In this document: one piece after another, positions 37,141-45,015 of the stretch
How the letters are laid out: each line of letters begins with the position of its first letter
Position numbering within the stretch: the first letter of the stretch is position 1
Assembly (NCBI RefSeq): GCF_023638055.1
Contig: NZ_JAKRVY010000001.1
Span: 751,815-815,814, forward strand
Direction of reading: 5' to 3'
Origin: Natranaeroarchaeum aerophilus
Lineage (GTDB): Archaea > Halobacteriota > Halobacteria > Halobacteriales > Natronoarchaeaceae
Length of the DNA: 64,000 nt
Made by a program: the position numbers and the translations under genes
The notes under the pieces: model-generated
What the model was told of the DNA's origin: nothing
Database searches by the model: none
Seen by the model: only the letters and a program-made list of their open reading frames with translations

Positions 37141-37605
37141 CTACGACCGGGTCGACTGTGGGGTCGGGGAGGATGTCGACGTCCTGAGCGGAAGTAAGTA
37201 GAGGTACTCATCGAGATCGAGCGCGAACTGTGTCCGCTCGGAAACCGTAACCCACGTGCACTCGTACTCATCCCCGACTTCCTCTCCTTCACCGGTCACC
37301 GTATGGACCCATTCCTCTCGTGGATCGTCAACGCGTGCATGGAAAAAGTGTCTGACGTACCAGCGTCCCTCCCGACGCTGCCAGAGATCCGTTTGCAGAT
37401 GCTCGACCGAGTCGAGGTCGTCGAGACCAGTCTCCTCGTAGACTTCTCGTTGCAGTGCCTCTCGTGGCGACTCATCGTCATCAAGCGTTCCTTTCGGGAC
37501 CTGTTTCCCCTCGTACTCCGGGCCATCGAACACGAGCAGTTCACCATCGGATCGGGTGATGTACGCACAAGCTTTGTGTACGTACGTTGCTGTACTGGGC
37601 GGCAT
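37141..37605 (-). CDS. NUDIX hydrolase
   Basis: This 154-residue protein carries the Nudix box GTLDDDESPREALQREVYEETGL (consensus GX5EX7REUXEEXGU) near residues 39-61, so it should hydrolyse a nucleoside diphosphate linked to another group. The substrate cannot be told. The C-terminal tail is Ser/Thr-rich and may be disordered. It is one of two Nudix genes flanking the YchF gene. Confidence 0.88.
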   Translation of the reverse strand: MPPSTATYVHKACAYITRSDGELLVFDGPEYEGKQVPKGTLDDDESPREALQREVYEETGLDDLDSVEHLQTDLWQRREGRWYVRHFFHARVDDPREEWVHTVTGEGEEVGDEYECTWVTVSERTQFALDLDEYLYLLPLRTSTSSPTPQSTRS

Positions 37606-37682
37606 TGTATGCTATATTCCCACGTGAGGCGATAAAAATCCTTCATGCAAGTACCTCTTACACCTAAGTCGGATACAAAGAG

Positions 37683-38876
37683 CTAGTTTGTCGTCACCAC
37701 TTCGAGCACGTCGCGTTCGTCGAGGTCGTAACTCGCACCGCGCTGTCGATTCGATCGGCAATCGATGGCGTGGAGAAAGCCCTCGCCGATATCGGAGTGG
37801 AGGCTGTACGCGAAGTCTTCGGCAGTCGAGTTCGGCGGGAGCAGGTAGCAGTCGGGCAGCACCTCGCCGCGTTCGTTCCCAAGACCGTTCGCACCGCCCG
37901 GGAACACCGGTATGACGCCGAGCACGTCGAACAGCGCGGCTTCGAGTGCATCCTGAACGCCGGTCGCGCCGTACTCGTCGACGAACTCGCGGATCTGCTC
38001 GAGTCCGGCCTCCTGACTCCCGGAGACGTCGCCGATAATCTCGAACCCGCCCGCGCCGGGCGTGTACTCGACGACACCGGATTCGTCCGCGGACTTCAGT
38101 GCCTTCTCGGCGTGGGCACTCGCGGGAACCATCGTCAGGTGTTCGTAGTCGGGATCCGACGTGATCTCGGCGTAGTTCTCCTGGGCCTCGGACGTGTCCA
38201 TCTTGTTGGCCGCGATCACCATCGGTTTGGTCTCGCGTCGGATCTCGCGCGCCAGTTCGAGCCGATCCTCGTCGTCCCACTCCGCCGGATCGAAGCCGAT
38301 ATCGACCCGTCGGATCAGGCGCTTGATCTCGTCTTCGGTGATCCGGAACGCACTCATCTGCTCTGCGAGCTCTTCCTCGATATCGTCGTCCTCGGTAGTG
38401 TACCCTGTCTCGTACCGTTCGATACCCTTCCCGAGGACGCTCAGGTACCACTGATCGAGTTCGGTTTCGAGGAAGTCGATGTCGTCCCGCGGGTCGTGAC
38501 CCTCGGTCGGTTCCCCCTCGATATCGGTCTCACCGGAGAAATCGACGACGTGGACCAGCACGTCGGTCTCGTTCAGGTCGCTCAGGAACTGGTTGCCCAG
38601 CCCAGCGCCCTCGTGTGCGCCGGGGATCAGCCCCGCAACGTCGACCAGTTTCGTCGGAACAAAGCGAGTCCCGTCGTCACAGTAGCCGACCGAGGGGGTA
38701 CACGTCTCGTCGAACTCCGGTGCCGCACACTTGACGCGAACGTAGGCCTCGCCCACGCTCGGGTCGATCGTCGTAAACGGGTAGGCACCCTCGGGGACGT
38801 CGTTCATCGTCGCTGCGTTAAAAAACGTCGACTTTCCCACGGAGGGCTTGCCGACCAGTCCGATCCGGTAACTCAT
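37683..38876 (-). CDS. ychF: YchF/Obg-family GTPase or ATPase
   Basis: This 397-residue P-loop protein has the G1 motif GKPSVGKST near residues 9-17, DVAGLIPGAHEGAGLGNQFL near 79-98 as the switch II region, and NKMD near 224-227. The C-terminal TGS-like segment includes the region around GEGFLHAIDCRSNR. YchF/OLA1 proteins bind ribosomes and often prefer ATP. The archaeal form seen here is longer than the bacterial one. It is transcribed alone. Confidence 0.92.
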   Translation of the reverse strand: MSYRIGLVGKPSVGKSTFFNAATMNDVPEGAYPFTTIDPSVGEAYVRVKCAAPEFDETCTPSVGYCDDGTRFVPTKLVDVAGLIPGAHEGAGLGNQFLSDLNETDVLVHVVDFSGETDIEGEPTEGHDPRDDIDFLETELDQWYLSVLGKGIERYETGYTTEDDDIEEELAEQMSAFRITEDEIKRLIRRVDIGFDPAEWDDEDRLELAREIRRETKPMVIAANKMDTSEAQENYAEITSDPDYEHLTMVPASAHAEKALKSADESGVVEYTPGAGGFEIIGDVSGSQEAGLEQIREFVDEYGATGVQDALEAALFDVLGVIPVFPGGANGLGNERGEVLPDCYLLPPNSTAEDFAYSLHSDIGEGFLHAIDCRSNRQRGASYDLDERDVLEVVTTN

Positions 38877-39004
38877 TACAACAGGTCCGTAGGCACCGGT
38901 AAAACGCGTTTCCCTCTGTCCGCCCAGTGGTACGGGGTGACGTGACGCCCGGGCGAGCGCGCCGGTGGGTACTGGTCAGTCCCTCTCATCCGGAGTCGCC
39001 CGGA

Positions 39005-39565
39005 CTACAATAGCCCGTCCTCTCTGGCAAGCAACACGCCGTTGATCGTCGCGTCGTTGGTCGGATTCTCCCGCACCCGCTCGACGGCCTCGTCGACCGG
39101 GACAGTTCGGACATCGAGGAACTCGTTGTCATCGAGTTCCTGTTCGACCGGCGTTAGCCCCTCGGCGAAGACGATCCCGCGTTCGTGGCGGAGGACCCCT
39201 GTCGCCACTTTGTACGTCTGCAACAGCGAGGTCCCCGACGGATCGAAGCCGGTCTCCTCGCGGAGTTCCCGTGCTCCGGCAGTGGTGTAGGACTCGCCGT
39301 CCTCGACGATTCCGGCAGGCAGTTCGAGCTGGCTCTCCCGAATCGTCGGCCGGTACTGCTCGACACAGACGAGCTGGTCGTTCGCGACAGCAACGATGAC
39401 GACTGCGGGCGGCAGTTCAGCCCAGTAGTAGCGCTTCGTGGTACCGTTTGGCTGTTCGACGAGGTCGTAGCCGCCCTCGTACCAGCCAGTCTCGTATTCG
39501 GTCACCGATTCGAGCACCGTCCAGTCGTCTCCTGTCCTCGCCCCCTCCCGTTCGGAGTTGTCCAT
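39005..39565 (-). CDS. NUDIX hydrolase, ADP-ribose pyrophosphatase type
   Basis: This 186-residue protein has the Nudix box around AGARELREETGFDPSG near residues 93-108, preceded by QLELPAGIVEDGE, the pattern of ADP-ribose or ADP-sugar pyrophosphatases. VIVAVANDQLVCVEQYRPTI before it is also characteristic of that subgroup. It should hydrolyse ADP-ribose-like compounds in the cytoplasm. It is separate in sequence from the other Nudix protein nearby. Confidence 0.88.
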   Translation of the reverse strand: MDNSEREGARTGDDWTVLESVTEYETGWYEGGYDLVEQPNGTTKRYYWAELPPAVVIVAVANDQLVCVEQYRPTIRESQLELPAGIVEDGESYTTAGARELREETGFDPSGTSLLQTYKVATGVLRHERGIVFAEGLTPVEQELDDNEFLDVRTVPVDEAVERVRENPTNDATINGVLLAREDGLL

Positions 39566-39621
39566 ACGGGGTCGATAGACTCGTGACTCACAGAGCTATC
39601 GGTTTCGACACCGCCCGCTGC

Positions 39622-39906
39622 TCACTCGGGGTACCGACGGACCGAAAACCGCTCGTAGCCCCCGTAGGCGACGTCGAGCGAACCCATCCACCAGTTCCAG
39701 CGCTCGGCAGGCGTCCCGTCCGGAGCGTCGGCAAGATGGTCGATGATCTCTTCGACGGTCAGTTCCGCCCCCGTATCCGATTCGTACTTGCTGGCGTCTT
39801 TCAGGTCGACAGCCTGTCGGGCAACGACACGCTGTTCGCCGGGCTTGCCGCCGAACTCGTCGTCCAGTCGCTGTCCGAGTCGAACTGGATCCAGTGTCAC
39901 ATCCAC
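39622..39906 (-). CDS. conserved haloarchaeal protein, unknown
   Basis: This small acidic protein of about 94 residues starts with GTG (VDVTLDPVRLGQ); a TTG 14 codons upstream is possible but would overlap the neighbouring gene. It contains EQRVVARQAVDLKDASKYES and RWNWWMGSLDVAYGGYERFS, the latter with a Trp/Tyr-rich patch. I do not recognise a family with confidence. It follows the DUF5809 gene closely and is probably cotranscribed with it. Confidence 0.6.
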   Translation of the reverse strand: MDVTLDPVRLGQRLDDEFGGKPGEQRVVARQAVDLKDASKYESDTGAELTVEEIIDHLADAPDGTPAERWNWWMGSLDVAYGGYERFSVRRYPE

Positions 39907-39937
39907 ACTACGGTCTCCGGACAATTGAGTTCGGTGG

Positions 39938-40351
39938 TCATCCCACAAGTTCGCGATAGATCGTCCCGAACGCCTGCCGCCGGAGCGTACCGACTGCGGC
40001 CCGCTCCTCGCTCTGGAACGTCGCCGCGACTGCGCGCTCGCCCGGTGCGACGTGCCAGACGACGTTGTCGACGTGCTCGCTTCCCCGTACCTCGACGTCG
40101 CCGTCGAAGTCCTCGCACCACGCCTCGAACTCCTCTACGGTCCCGACCTGAACCGAGAGCAGTGAGGCAAACAGCGCGTCCCGTGCGGTCTCGATCACGT
40201 CGCCGGTTACACGCTCGTCGTACTCGTCGGCGTCAAACGCCATTGCCTTCGCGGTCTCCTTGACGACGGTCTGGGCGGCCGGTCCCAGCGAATCGTAGGT
40301 CTCTACGGCCTCGGCTTCGTCGTCCGGAGAGAATAGTCCCGTCGTGTGCAT
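39938..40351 (-). CDS. DUF5809 family protein
   Basis: This 137-residue haloarchaeal protein contains YDSLGPAAQTVVKETAKAMA and EYDERVTGDVIETARDALFA in its first half, and ends TLRRQAFGTIYRELVG. It matches what I know as DUF5809; the function is unknown. It lies directly downstream of a DUF5810 gene, a pairing seen in other halophiles, which suggests a functional link. Confidence 0.75.
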   Translation of the reverse strand: MHTTGLFSPDDEAEAVETYDSLGPAAQTVVKETAKAMAFDADEYDERVTGDVIETARDALFASLLSVQVGTVEEFEAWCEDFDGDVEVRGSEHVDNVVWHVAPGERAVAATFQSEERAAVGTLRRQAFGTIYRELVG

Positions 40352-40397
40352 ATCCGAAGGTTTGGGCCGGGGAAGTTACCGGTTGCGACTTCGAGGC

Positions 40398-40817
40398 TTA
40401 CTCCTCGTCGGGAGCCGCCGTTGTCTCTTCGCCCCCTGCATTCAGCATCTCTTCAGTCATCTTCCGCGCTTCGGCGAGAACGTCCCCCGTCTCGTCGGTG
40501 AGGTCCCCACGACCGCGGCCAGCGGTCTGGCGAGCCATCTCCTGCTCGAACGTGGCTCCCGACTGTCCACCGTGGCCGTGGTCGTGGCCGTGCCCATCGG
40601 TCGTGTCCTCGAACAGCTGCGGAAACTCCGTCTCGGGGACGTGCTCGACGACCGCTTCGGCAAGTTCAGTCTGGGTCGAGTTCTCCCAGTCGGGAGCATG
40701 TTCGTTCAGCCATTCTTCGTGTCCCTCACGGCCCATGATCGCGGTGATCGCGAGGTGGTTGGCGAGGTGTTCCCCATCGGCCTGCGGGGTCTCGCACACC
40801 GGACAGACGTATCCCAT
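40398..40817 (-). CDS. DUF5810 family protein with zinc-finger-like N-terminus
   Basis: This 139-residue protein starts MGYVCPVCETPQADGEHLAN, a CxxC pair followed by two His residues that could form a C2H2-like zinc site. DAPDWENSTQ-type acidic helices and a His/Gly-rich stretch (DGHGHDHGHGG, near residues 90-100) follow. It matches the DUF5810 family of halophiles with unknown function. The ATG before GYVCPVC is the natural start; a longer frame would run into the histidine kinase gene. Confidence 0.75.
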   Translation of the reverse strand: MGYVCPVCETPQADGEHLANHLAITAIMGREGHEEWLNEHAPDWENSTQTELAEAVVEHVPETEFPQLFEDTTDGHGHDHGHGGQSGATFEQEMARQTAGRGRGDLTDETGDVLAEARKMTEEMLNAGGEETTAAPDEE

Positions 40818-40848
40818 GCGCGTGGGTTGGCGGGTCAGGTGGAAAAGA

Positions 40849-43161
40849 CTAGCGCGTCTCCCCGGCGTCGACCCTGTGGAGTGTGATCGTGATTTCCGTC
40901 CCGGGATCTGTCTGCCTGACATCGATCGAACCGCCCGATAGCGAGATGATCCAGTAGACGTGCCACAGGCCGAGGCCCAGTCCGTGGGTGAGCGGCCCGA
41001 CGCGTTGCTCACCGGTGAGAATACTCGCTTCCTCGTGGGGCAGCCCCGGCCCGTAGTCCCGGACGTGGATCGCGACCGTAGTTTCGCCGACCTCGATACC
41101 GATACTGACACGTGGCTGCTCTCGCTCACTATGTTCGACGGCGTTCGAGAGCAGTTCATCGATGGCGTCCTCGAAAGTCGGGATCGCATCGACCAGTACG
41201 TCAGTCGACCCGTCGATTGATAGTTCGGCGTCGCCGTCGAATGCTCTGACCGTGATGGCGATCGACCGTGCGATTTCCCAGAGTGGAATCGACTCCGGTC
41301 GCGGATGCTCGCTCAGAAGCTTGACTATCTTCCGGTGTTTGTTGGTCAGACCGATTAATCGGTCTGCCTCCCGGACGATGGTTCGTTCGGCCTCCCGCTC
41401 ACCAGTATCGACAGTAGTGAGCTGTTCGGCATAGCCCACGATGACGTTCATCCCATTCGTAATGTTGTGTCTGAGGACGCGGTCGAGCACCCGGAGCTGC
41501 TGGCTCGCCTCGACCCGGTCGGTCACGTTCTGCTGAAAGCCCACGTAATTTCGCACGGTCCCGTCCTCGTCTTTGACGGGGGCAATCGTGACACGGTTCC
41601 AGAACATGCTCCCGTCGCTGCGATAGTTCCGAAGTTCCACATCCACGGGGCGTTCCTCGTCGATGGCTTCGCGCAGCTCCGCCACAGGGCGCGGCTGGGT
41701 CTGCTCGCCCTGCAATATTCGGCAGTTCCGGCCGAGCACCTCCTCGCTGGTGTAGCCAGTCAACTGCTCGAACTGCTCGTTGACGTAGATCATCGGGTTG
41801 TCCTCCAGATCGGGGTCAGTAATCGTCACTCCGACCGGAGCTTCGTCGATTGCCCGGTTTTTGAGTTCGAGTTCCCGCTCGCGCTCACGCTGGTCAGTGA
41901 TATCACGACATCGCCATAACCGACCGTAGCGTGTGCCGTCTTCCCCAACGACCGGAGTGGAGTAGACGTCCAGAATCCTCCCCGAGTCGAGCCGGATCTC
42001 GTCGTGGCTCGTCGCCGTCGGATCCGCCCTGAGCCGTTTGATCAGGTCGAAAAACGCCTCCGGGTCTTCAAGCACGTCCCGTGCATATTCGAGCGCCTCC
42101 GCCTCGTTTCCTCGCTCGAAGATTTCCTCCGGAACCGCCCATAGCTGTTTGAACCGCTCGTTGTACGAGAGGAACTCACCCTCCGTCCCGACAACGAGAA
42201 TCCCGTCCTGTACTGACTCCTGCTGGGCCTTGAGCAACGACCGTCTGAACTCCATCCGGGTTCGATTTCGGTCCCGTTGCTGCCGACGGAACGTCCGGTG
42301 GACGAGGTCCGCAATGTTACCGGCAAACCCGAGTTCGTCGTCGGTCCACTCGCGTTGCTCCCCGACCTGCTCGTGACAGACGACCCCGATGACGTCGCCA
42401 CCGTCCCGGAGCGCGGCGTCGAGCATCGACGTGATCCCGTTCGGTTCGAGATACGACTCGGTCAGTGCGGCCGTCCGTGGATCCGCTCTGGCGTCCGGGA
42501 TGGCAAACGTTCGGTTCGACTCGACGGCATCAAAATACGCGGGATACCGCTCGGCCATCAGTCTATCACCGGTACTGTGTTCGCCTGACTGCCGGTCGTA
42601 CCGATCGACACACCGCATCTCTTCGCCCGACTCGTCGAAGAGCCAGACGCTAACCCGAGTCGTCCCCAGGACATCGGCAGCCGTCTCGGTGATCGTTTCG
42701 ATCGCAACCGTGAACTCACCCTCGGTCACGCTCTTGTCGATCGATAGTTCGTACAGCGCATCTCGATGACGGTCTCGATGTCGCTGCTGGTCGTACTCGG
42801 TATCGACAGGTCGGAACAGAAGCATCGCCGCTGTATCCGCTTCGTCGATCGGAATGACACTGAGCGCCACCGTTTCCGATGAACCATCCTCAGACCTGAC
42901 AGTCAGCGGACCACAACTATCCAGTTCGCACCCGCTCGTCGGCGGCTCCGCTGACGACGGGCGTCTCCGGTCACCCGTAATCGGATCGGTGAACTGCAAC
43001 ACGTCGTCGAGTGGTCGGCCCAGAGACTGGTCCAGGTCGTCGACGAGCAATCGATCAGTGGCAGCGTTGCCGCCCACGATTGCCCATCGGTCGTCGACGA
43101 GAATCACCGGATCGGAGAGTTCCTCGATCGGAACCCGGGCAGAACAGGGTTGGTTACTCAT
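40849..43161 (-). CDS. multi-PAS/GAF/LOV sensor histidine kinase
   Basis: This 770-residue soluble kinase has a PAS-like domain (about 10-120), a GAF domain (about 140-295, with VIGVVCHEQVGEQREWTDDE), a second PAS (about 315-430) and a LOV-type PAS (about 435-550). The LOV domain carries GRNCRILQGEQTQP with Cys480 as candidate flavin-adduct residue, plus NYRSDGSMFWN and YVGFQQNVT. The phospho-acceptor His565 lies in RVLRHNITNGMN. ATPase boxes are DELLSNAVEHS, DYGPGLPHEE and HGLGLGLWHV. No membrane helix and no adjacent response regulator are seen. It probably senses blue light and perhaps redox in the cytoplasm. Confidence 0.9.
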   Translation of the reverse strand: MSNQPCSARVPIEELSDPVILVDDRWAIVGGNAATDRLLVDDLDQSLGRPLDDVLQFTDPITGDRRRPSSAEPPTSGCELDSCGPLTVRSEDGSSETVALSVIPIDEADTAAMLLFRPVDTEYDQQRHRDRHRDALYELSIDKSVTEGEFTVAIETITETAADVLGTTRVSVWLFDESGEEMRCVDRYDRQSGEHSTGDRLMAERYPAYFDAVESNRTFAIPDARADPRTAALTESYLEPNGITSMLDAALRDGGDVIGVVCHEQVGEQREWTDDELGFAGNIADLVHRTFRRQQRDRNRTRMEFRRSLLKAQQESVQDGILVVGTEGEFLSYNERFKQLWAVPEEIFERGNEAEALEYARDVLEDPEAFFDLIKRLRADPTATSHDEIRLDSGRILDVYSTPVVGEDGTRYGRLWRCRDITDQRERERELELKNRAIDEAPVGVTITDPDLEDNPMIYVNEQFEQLTGYTSEEVLGRNCRILQGEQTQPRPVAELREAIDEERPVDVELRNYRSDGSMFWNRVTIAPVKDEDGTVRNYVGFQQNVTDRVEASQQLRVLDRVLRHNITNGMNVIVGYAEQLTTVDTGEREAERTIVREADRLIGLTNKHRKIVKLLSEHPRPESIPLWEIARSIAITVRAFDGDAELSIDGSTDVLVDAIPTFEDAIDELLSNAVEHSEREQPRVSIGIEVGETTVAIHVRDYGPGLPHEEASILTGEQRVGPLTHGLGLGLWHVYWIISLSGGSIDVRQTDPGTEITITLHRVDAGETR

Positions 43162-43246
43162 CGTGCCACCTCCCGAGACCCATCACTGCTGTACATTTTC
43201 GAGCGACTTACTTAAGCGTGCTTGCCACTTCTCGATGAGTGGGTCG

Positions 43247-43756
43247 TCATTTCATGGCCTGTCGAATCATAATAATCGCGTCCTCGCCGTCATCGTAGTA
43301 CCGCGGGACGCGCCGCAGCGGCTGAAACCCGAACCTGCTATAGAGACGTTGTGCGCCGTCGTTTTCCTCTCGAACTTCGAGTTTTACCGAGCTGACGGAC
43401 TGTTCCTGCAGGGATTTCAGGCCGTGACGGAGCAGTGTCGTGCCGACGCCCTCGCCCCGGAACTCGGGATGGACTGCCAGGTCCTTGATATGGCCCAGCG
43501 GCTGACCGTGGTTCGGCACGAGATCCGCGACGACAAACCCGATGACGTTTGCCGTGTCGACTCCCCCACCGTTTTCCCCTCCTCCCTCCTCGACGGCGAC
43601 GAGAAAACCCGGGTCTGAGAGCTGGCGCTCGAACGCCTCGAACGGCCACGGACTCGCAAACGACGCCTTCTCGATGCGGTAGACGGCAAGGAGATCCGCC
43701 CGCTCGGCCTGCCGGATCCGGATGTCCGATGGTACGTCTCCCGATGTGACGGTCAC
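43247..43756 (-). CDS. rimI: ribosomal-protein-alanine N-acetyltransferase-like GNAT
   Basis: This 169-residue GNAT enzyme has the acetyl-CoA loop HPEFRGEGVGTTLLRHGL near residues 92-109 and VKLEVREENDGAQRLYSRFGF further on. The N-terminal IEKASFASPWPFEAFERQL is typical of RimI/Ard1-like N-terminal acetyltransferases, so it probably acetylates protein N-termini. The start is GTG (VTVTSGDVPSD), since longer frames overlap the next gene. A small Gly/Glu insertion occurs near residue 55. Confidence 0.85.
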   Translation of the reverse strand: MTVTSGDVPSDIRIRQAERADLLAVYRIEKASFASPWPFEAFERQLSDPGFLVAVEEGGGENGGGVDTANVIGFVVADLVPNHGQPLGHIKDLAVHPEFRGEGVGTTLLRHGLKSLQEQSVSSVKLEVREENDGAQRLYSRFGFQPLRRVPRYYDDGEDAIIMIRQAMK

Positions 43757-43764
43757 TATCCCGA

Positions 43765-44253
43765 CTACGTGTTCCGGATGCCTAAGCCCTGTCGGCCGTC
43801 GAACATACCTGTGAGATACCAGCCGAACAGAAGCGGTGACACGAGCAGTGTGATCGGAACGACGACCCAGACCTGTCCGGCGAGCACGTCGTACTGACCG
43901 ATCGTCACCGAGACTGGAGTTCCCTCGACGTAGCCGACCAGAAACTCGAAGCCGACGGTCAGTACCGTCCACAGCACAGCGATGGCCGCCAGCTCGCTCC
44001 GCGTATATTCGATCGCTGTCCGGGCGAAGTACAGAGCTGAAACCACGAGAATCGCGACGACGAGCAGAGCCGTACTCACGACATGGGCCATGTACTCGCC
44101 CATCCGCGGGACGAGGACGACCTCGCGGAAGCCGCCGTTTACCACGGCGAGGACGGCCATCAGTACCCACGCTCCGAGCGGGAACAAGAATGCCCGAGAC
44201 AGACGTGCCCCGAGCGTAGTGGGTGGTTGCATTGAGGACGGTTCGATGCCCAT
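43765..44253 (-). CDS. integral membrane protein, unknown
   Basis: This protein of about 162 residues has four hydrophobic helices after an N-terminal MQPPTTLGARLSRAFLFPLG segment. One carries GFEFLVGYVEGTP, and the last lies in QVWVVVPITLLVSPLLFG. No motif allows a function to be named. Either ATG at 44253 or one seven codons later may be used. It is divergent from the next membrane-protein/XRE pair and nearly touches the rimI-like gene downstream. Confidence 0.65.
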   Translation of the reverse strand: MGIEPSSMQPPTTLGARLSRAFLFPLGAWVLMAVLAVVNGGFREVVLVPRMGEYMAHVVSTALLVVAILVVSALYFARTAIEYTRSELAAIAVLWTVLTVGFEFLVGYVEGTPVSVTIGQYDVLAGQVWVVVPITLLVSPLLFGWYLTGMFDGRQGLGIRNT

Positions 44254-44300
44254 GATCAAAGAGCTGTCTGTGTGGGGTAGGCCTTCAAGAAACTCATCCT

Positions 44301-44346
44301 TTCCATAATGGAAAAGAGTTAAGACTCTATGTAAAGTTGTCTTTAC
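44301..44346. promoter_or_regulatory. three dyads forming a probable operator
   Basis: Three inverted repeats lie in 46 bases: TTCCATAATGGAA (44301-44313, perfect except the centre), GAGTTAAGACTC (44316-44327, 4-base arms) and GTAAAGTTGTCTTTAC (44331-44346, 6-base arms). The last ends six bases before the ATG of the membrane-protein gene, where a repressor would cover the start of a leaderless transcript. The XRE regulator encoded second in the unit is the natural candidate to bind here. Confidence 0.5.
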
Positions 44347-44351
44347 TCACA

Positions 44352-44732
44352 ATGTGGATTACACAATCACGGATCGCACTCGTCATCATCGGAATCGTCT
44401 CGTTGGGTGTTGGGTTCACCGTCGGATATCTCGACCCCGACATCCCGATACTCGCATTCCTGATTGTAGCGGGCGCGATCGGGGGGACCGCGATGTTTCT
44501 CTACTACCGGAGCCAGCAGCGAACCGGGAGCGTCGACGAGCGATATATCCGGATCCAGGGTCGCGCATCGATGGGGACGGCAAGCGCGCTGATCGTGAGT
44601 TTGAGCGTGCTGGCCGCCGTCGTCACCTTCACCGACTACCAGCTCCCAATCGAATGGGTGCTATGGGGACTCGTCTTCGGCGGTATTGTGCTCGACGAAG
44701 GGCTCCTCGAACTGTACCGGCGTCGGATGTGA
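44352..44732 (+). CDS. DUF2178-like membrane protein, partner of the XRE regulator
   Basis: This 126-residue protein has four hydrophobic helices, with YYRSQQRTGSVDERYIRIQGRAS as the central cytoplasmic loop near residues 52-74 and WVLWGLVFGGIVLDEGLLEL near the end. It looks like the membrane proteins, often called DUF2178, that are paired with a small XRE regulator in many prokaryotes. The ATG was chosen after the operator; an upstream start would lie inside it. The following gene begins nine bases later. Confidence 0.72.
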   Translation: MWITQSRIALVIIGIVSLGVGFTVGYLDPDIPILAFLIVAGAIGGTAMFLYYRSQQRTGSVDERYIRIQGRASMGTASALIVSLSVLAAVVTFTDYQLPIEWVLWGLVFGGIVLDEGLLELYRRRM

Positions 44733-44741
44733 TCGAAAGCA

Positions 44742-44945
44742 ATGGAAAACCCGCTGAAAGTCTGGCGCGCCAAAGCCGACATCACACAGGCCGAACTCGC
44801 CGACGAGCTTGGCGTATCGCGACAGACGATCAACGCGATCGAGGTTGGCCGATACGATCCAAGCCTCGAACTTGCGTTCAAACTCGCCACGCACTTCGAC
44901 TGTACGATCGAGGAGATCTTCGAGTACGACCCAGACGAGGAGTGA
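44742..44945 (+). CDS. XRE-family helix-turn-helix regulator
   Basis: This 67-residue protein is little more than one HTH domain. ITQAELADELGVSRQTINAIE near residues 14-34 is the Cro/CI-type HTH, followed by GRYDPSLELAFKLATHFDCT. The short acidic end (IEEIFEYDPDEE) is usual for this YozG-like subgroup. It is the second gene of a pair with a membrane protein, and probably represses its own unit through the dyads upstream. Confidence 0.9.
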   Translation: MENPLKVWRAKADITQAELADELGVSRQTINAIEVGRYDPSLELAFKLATHFDCTIEEIFEYDPDEE

Positions 44946-45015
44946 CCCGTCAGTCGTACCGACAGCTACGCCGTCACATAGACAAAAAAGGTCGTGTTGT
45001 CGTGGAGGTCTCGCG

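Noticed and set aside
44301-44313. TTCCATAATGGAA as a terminator of the divergent gene
   Set aside because: Too AT-rich for a stable hairpin, and it lies upstream of starts on both strands.
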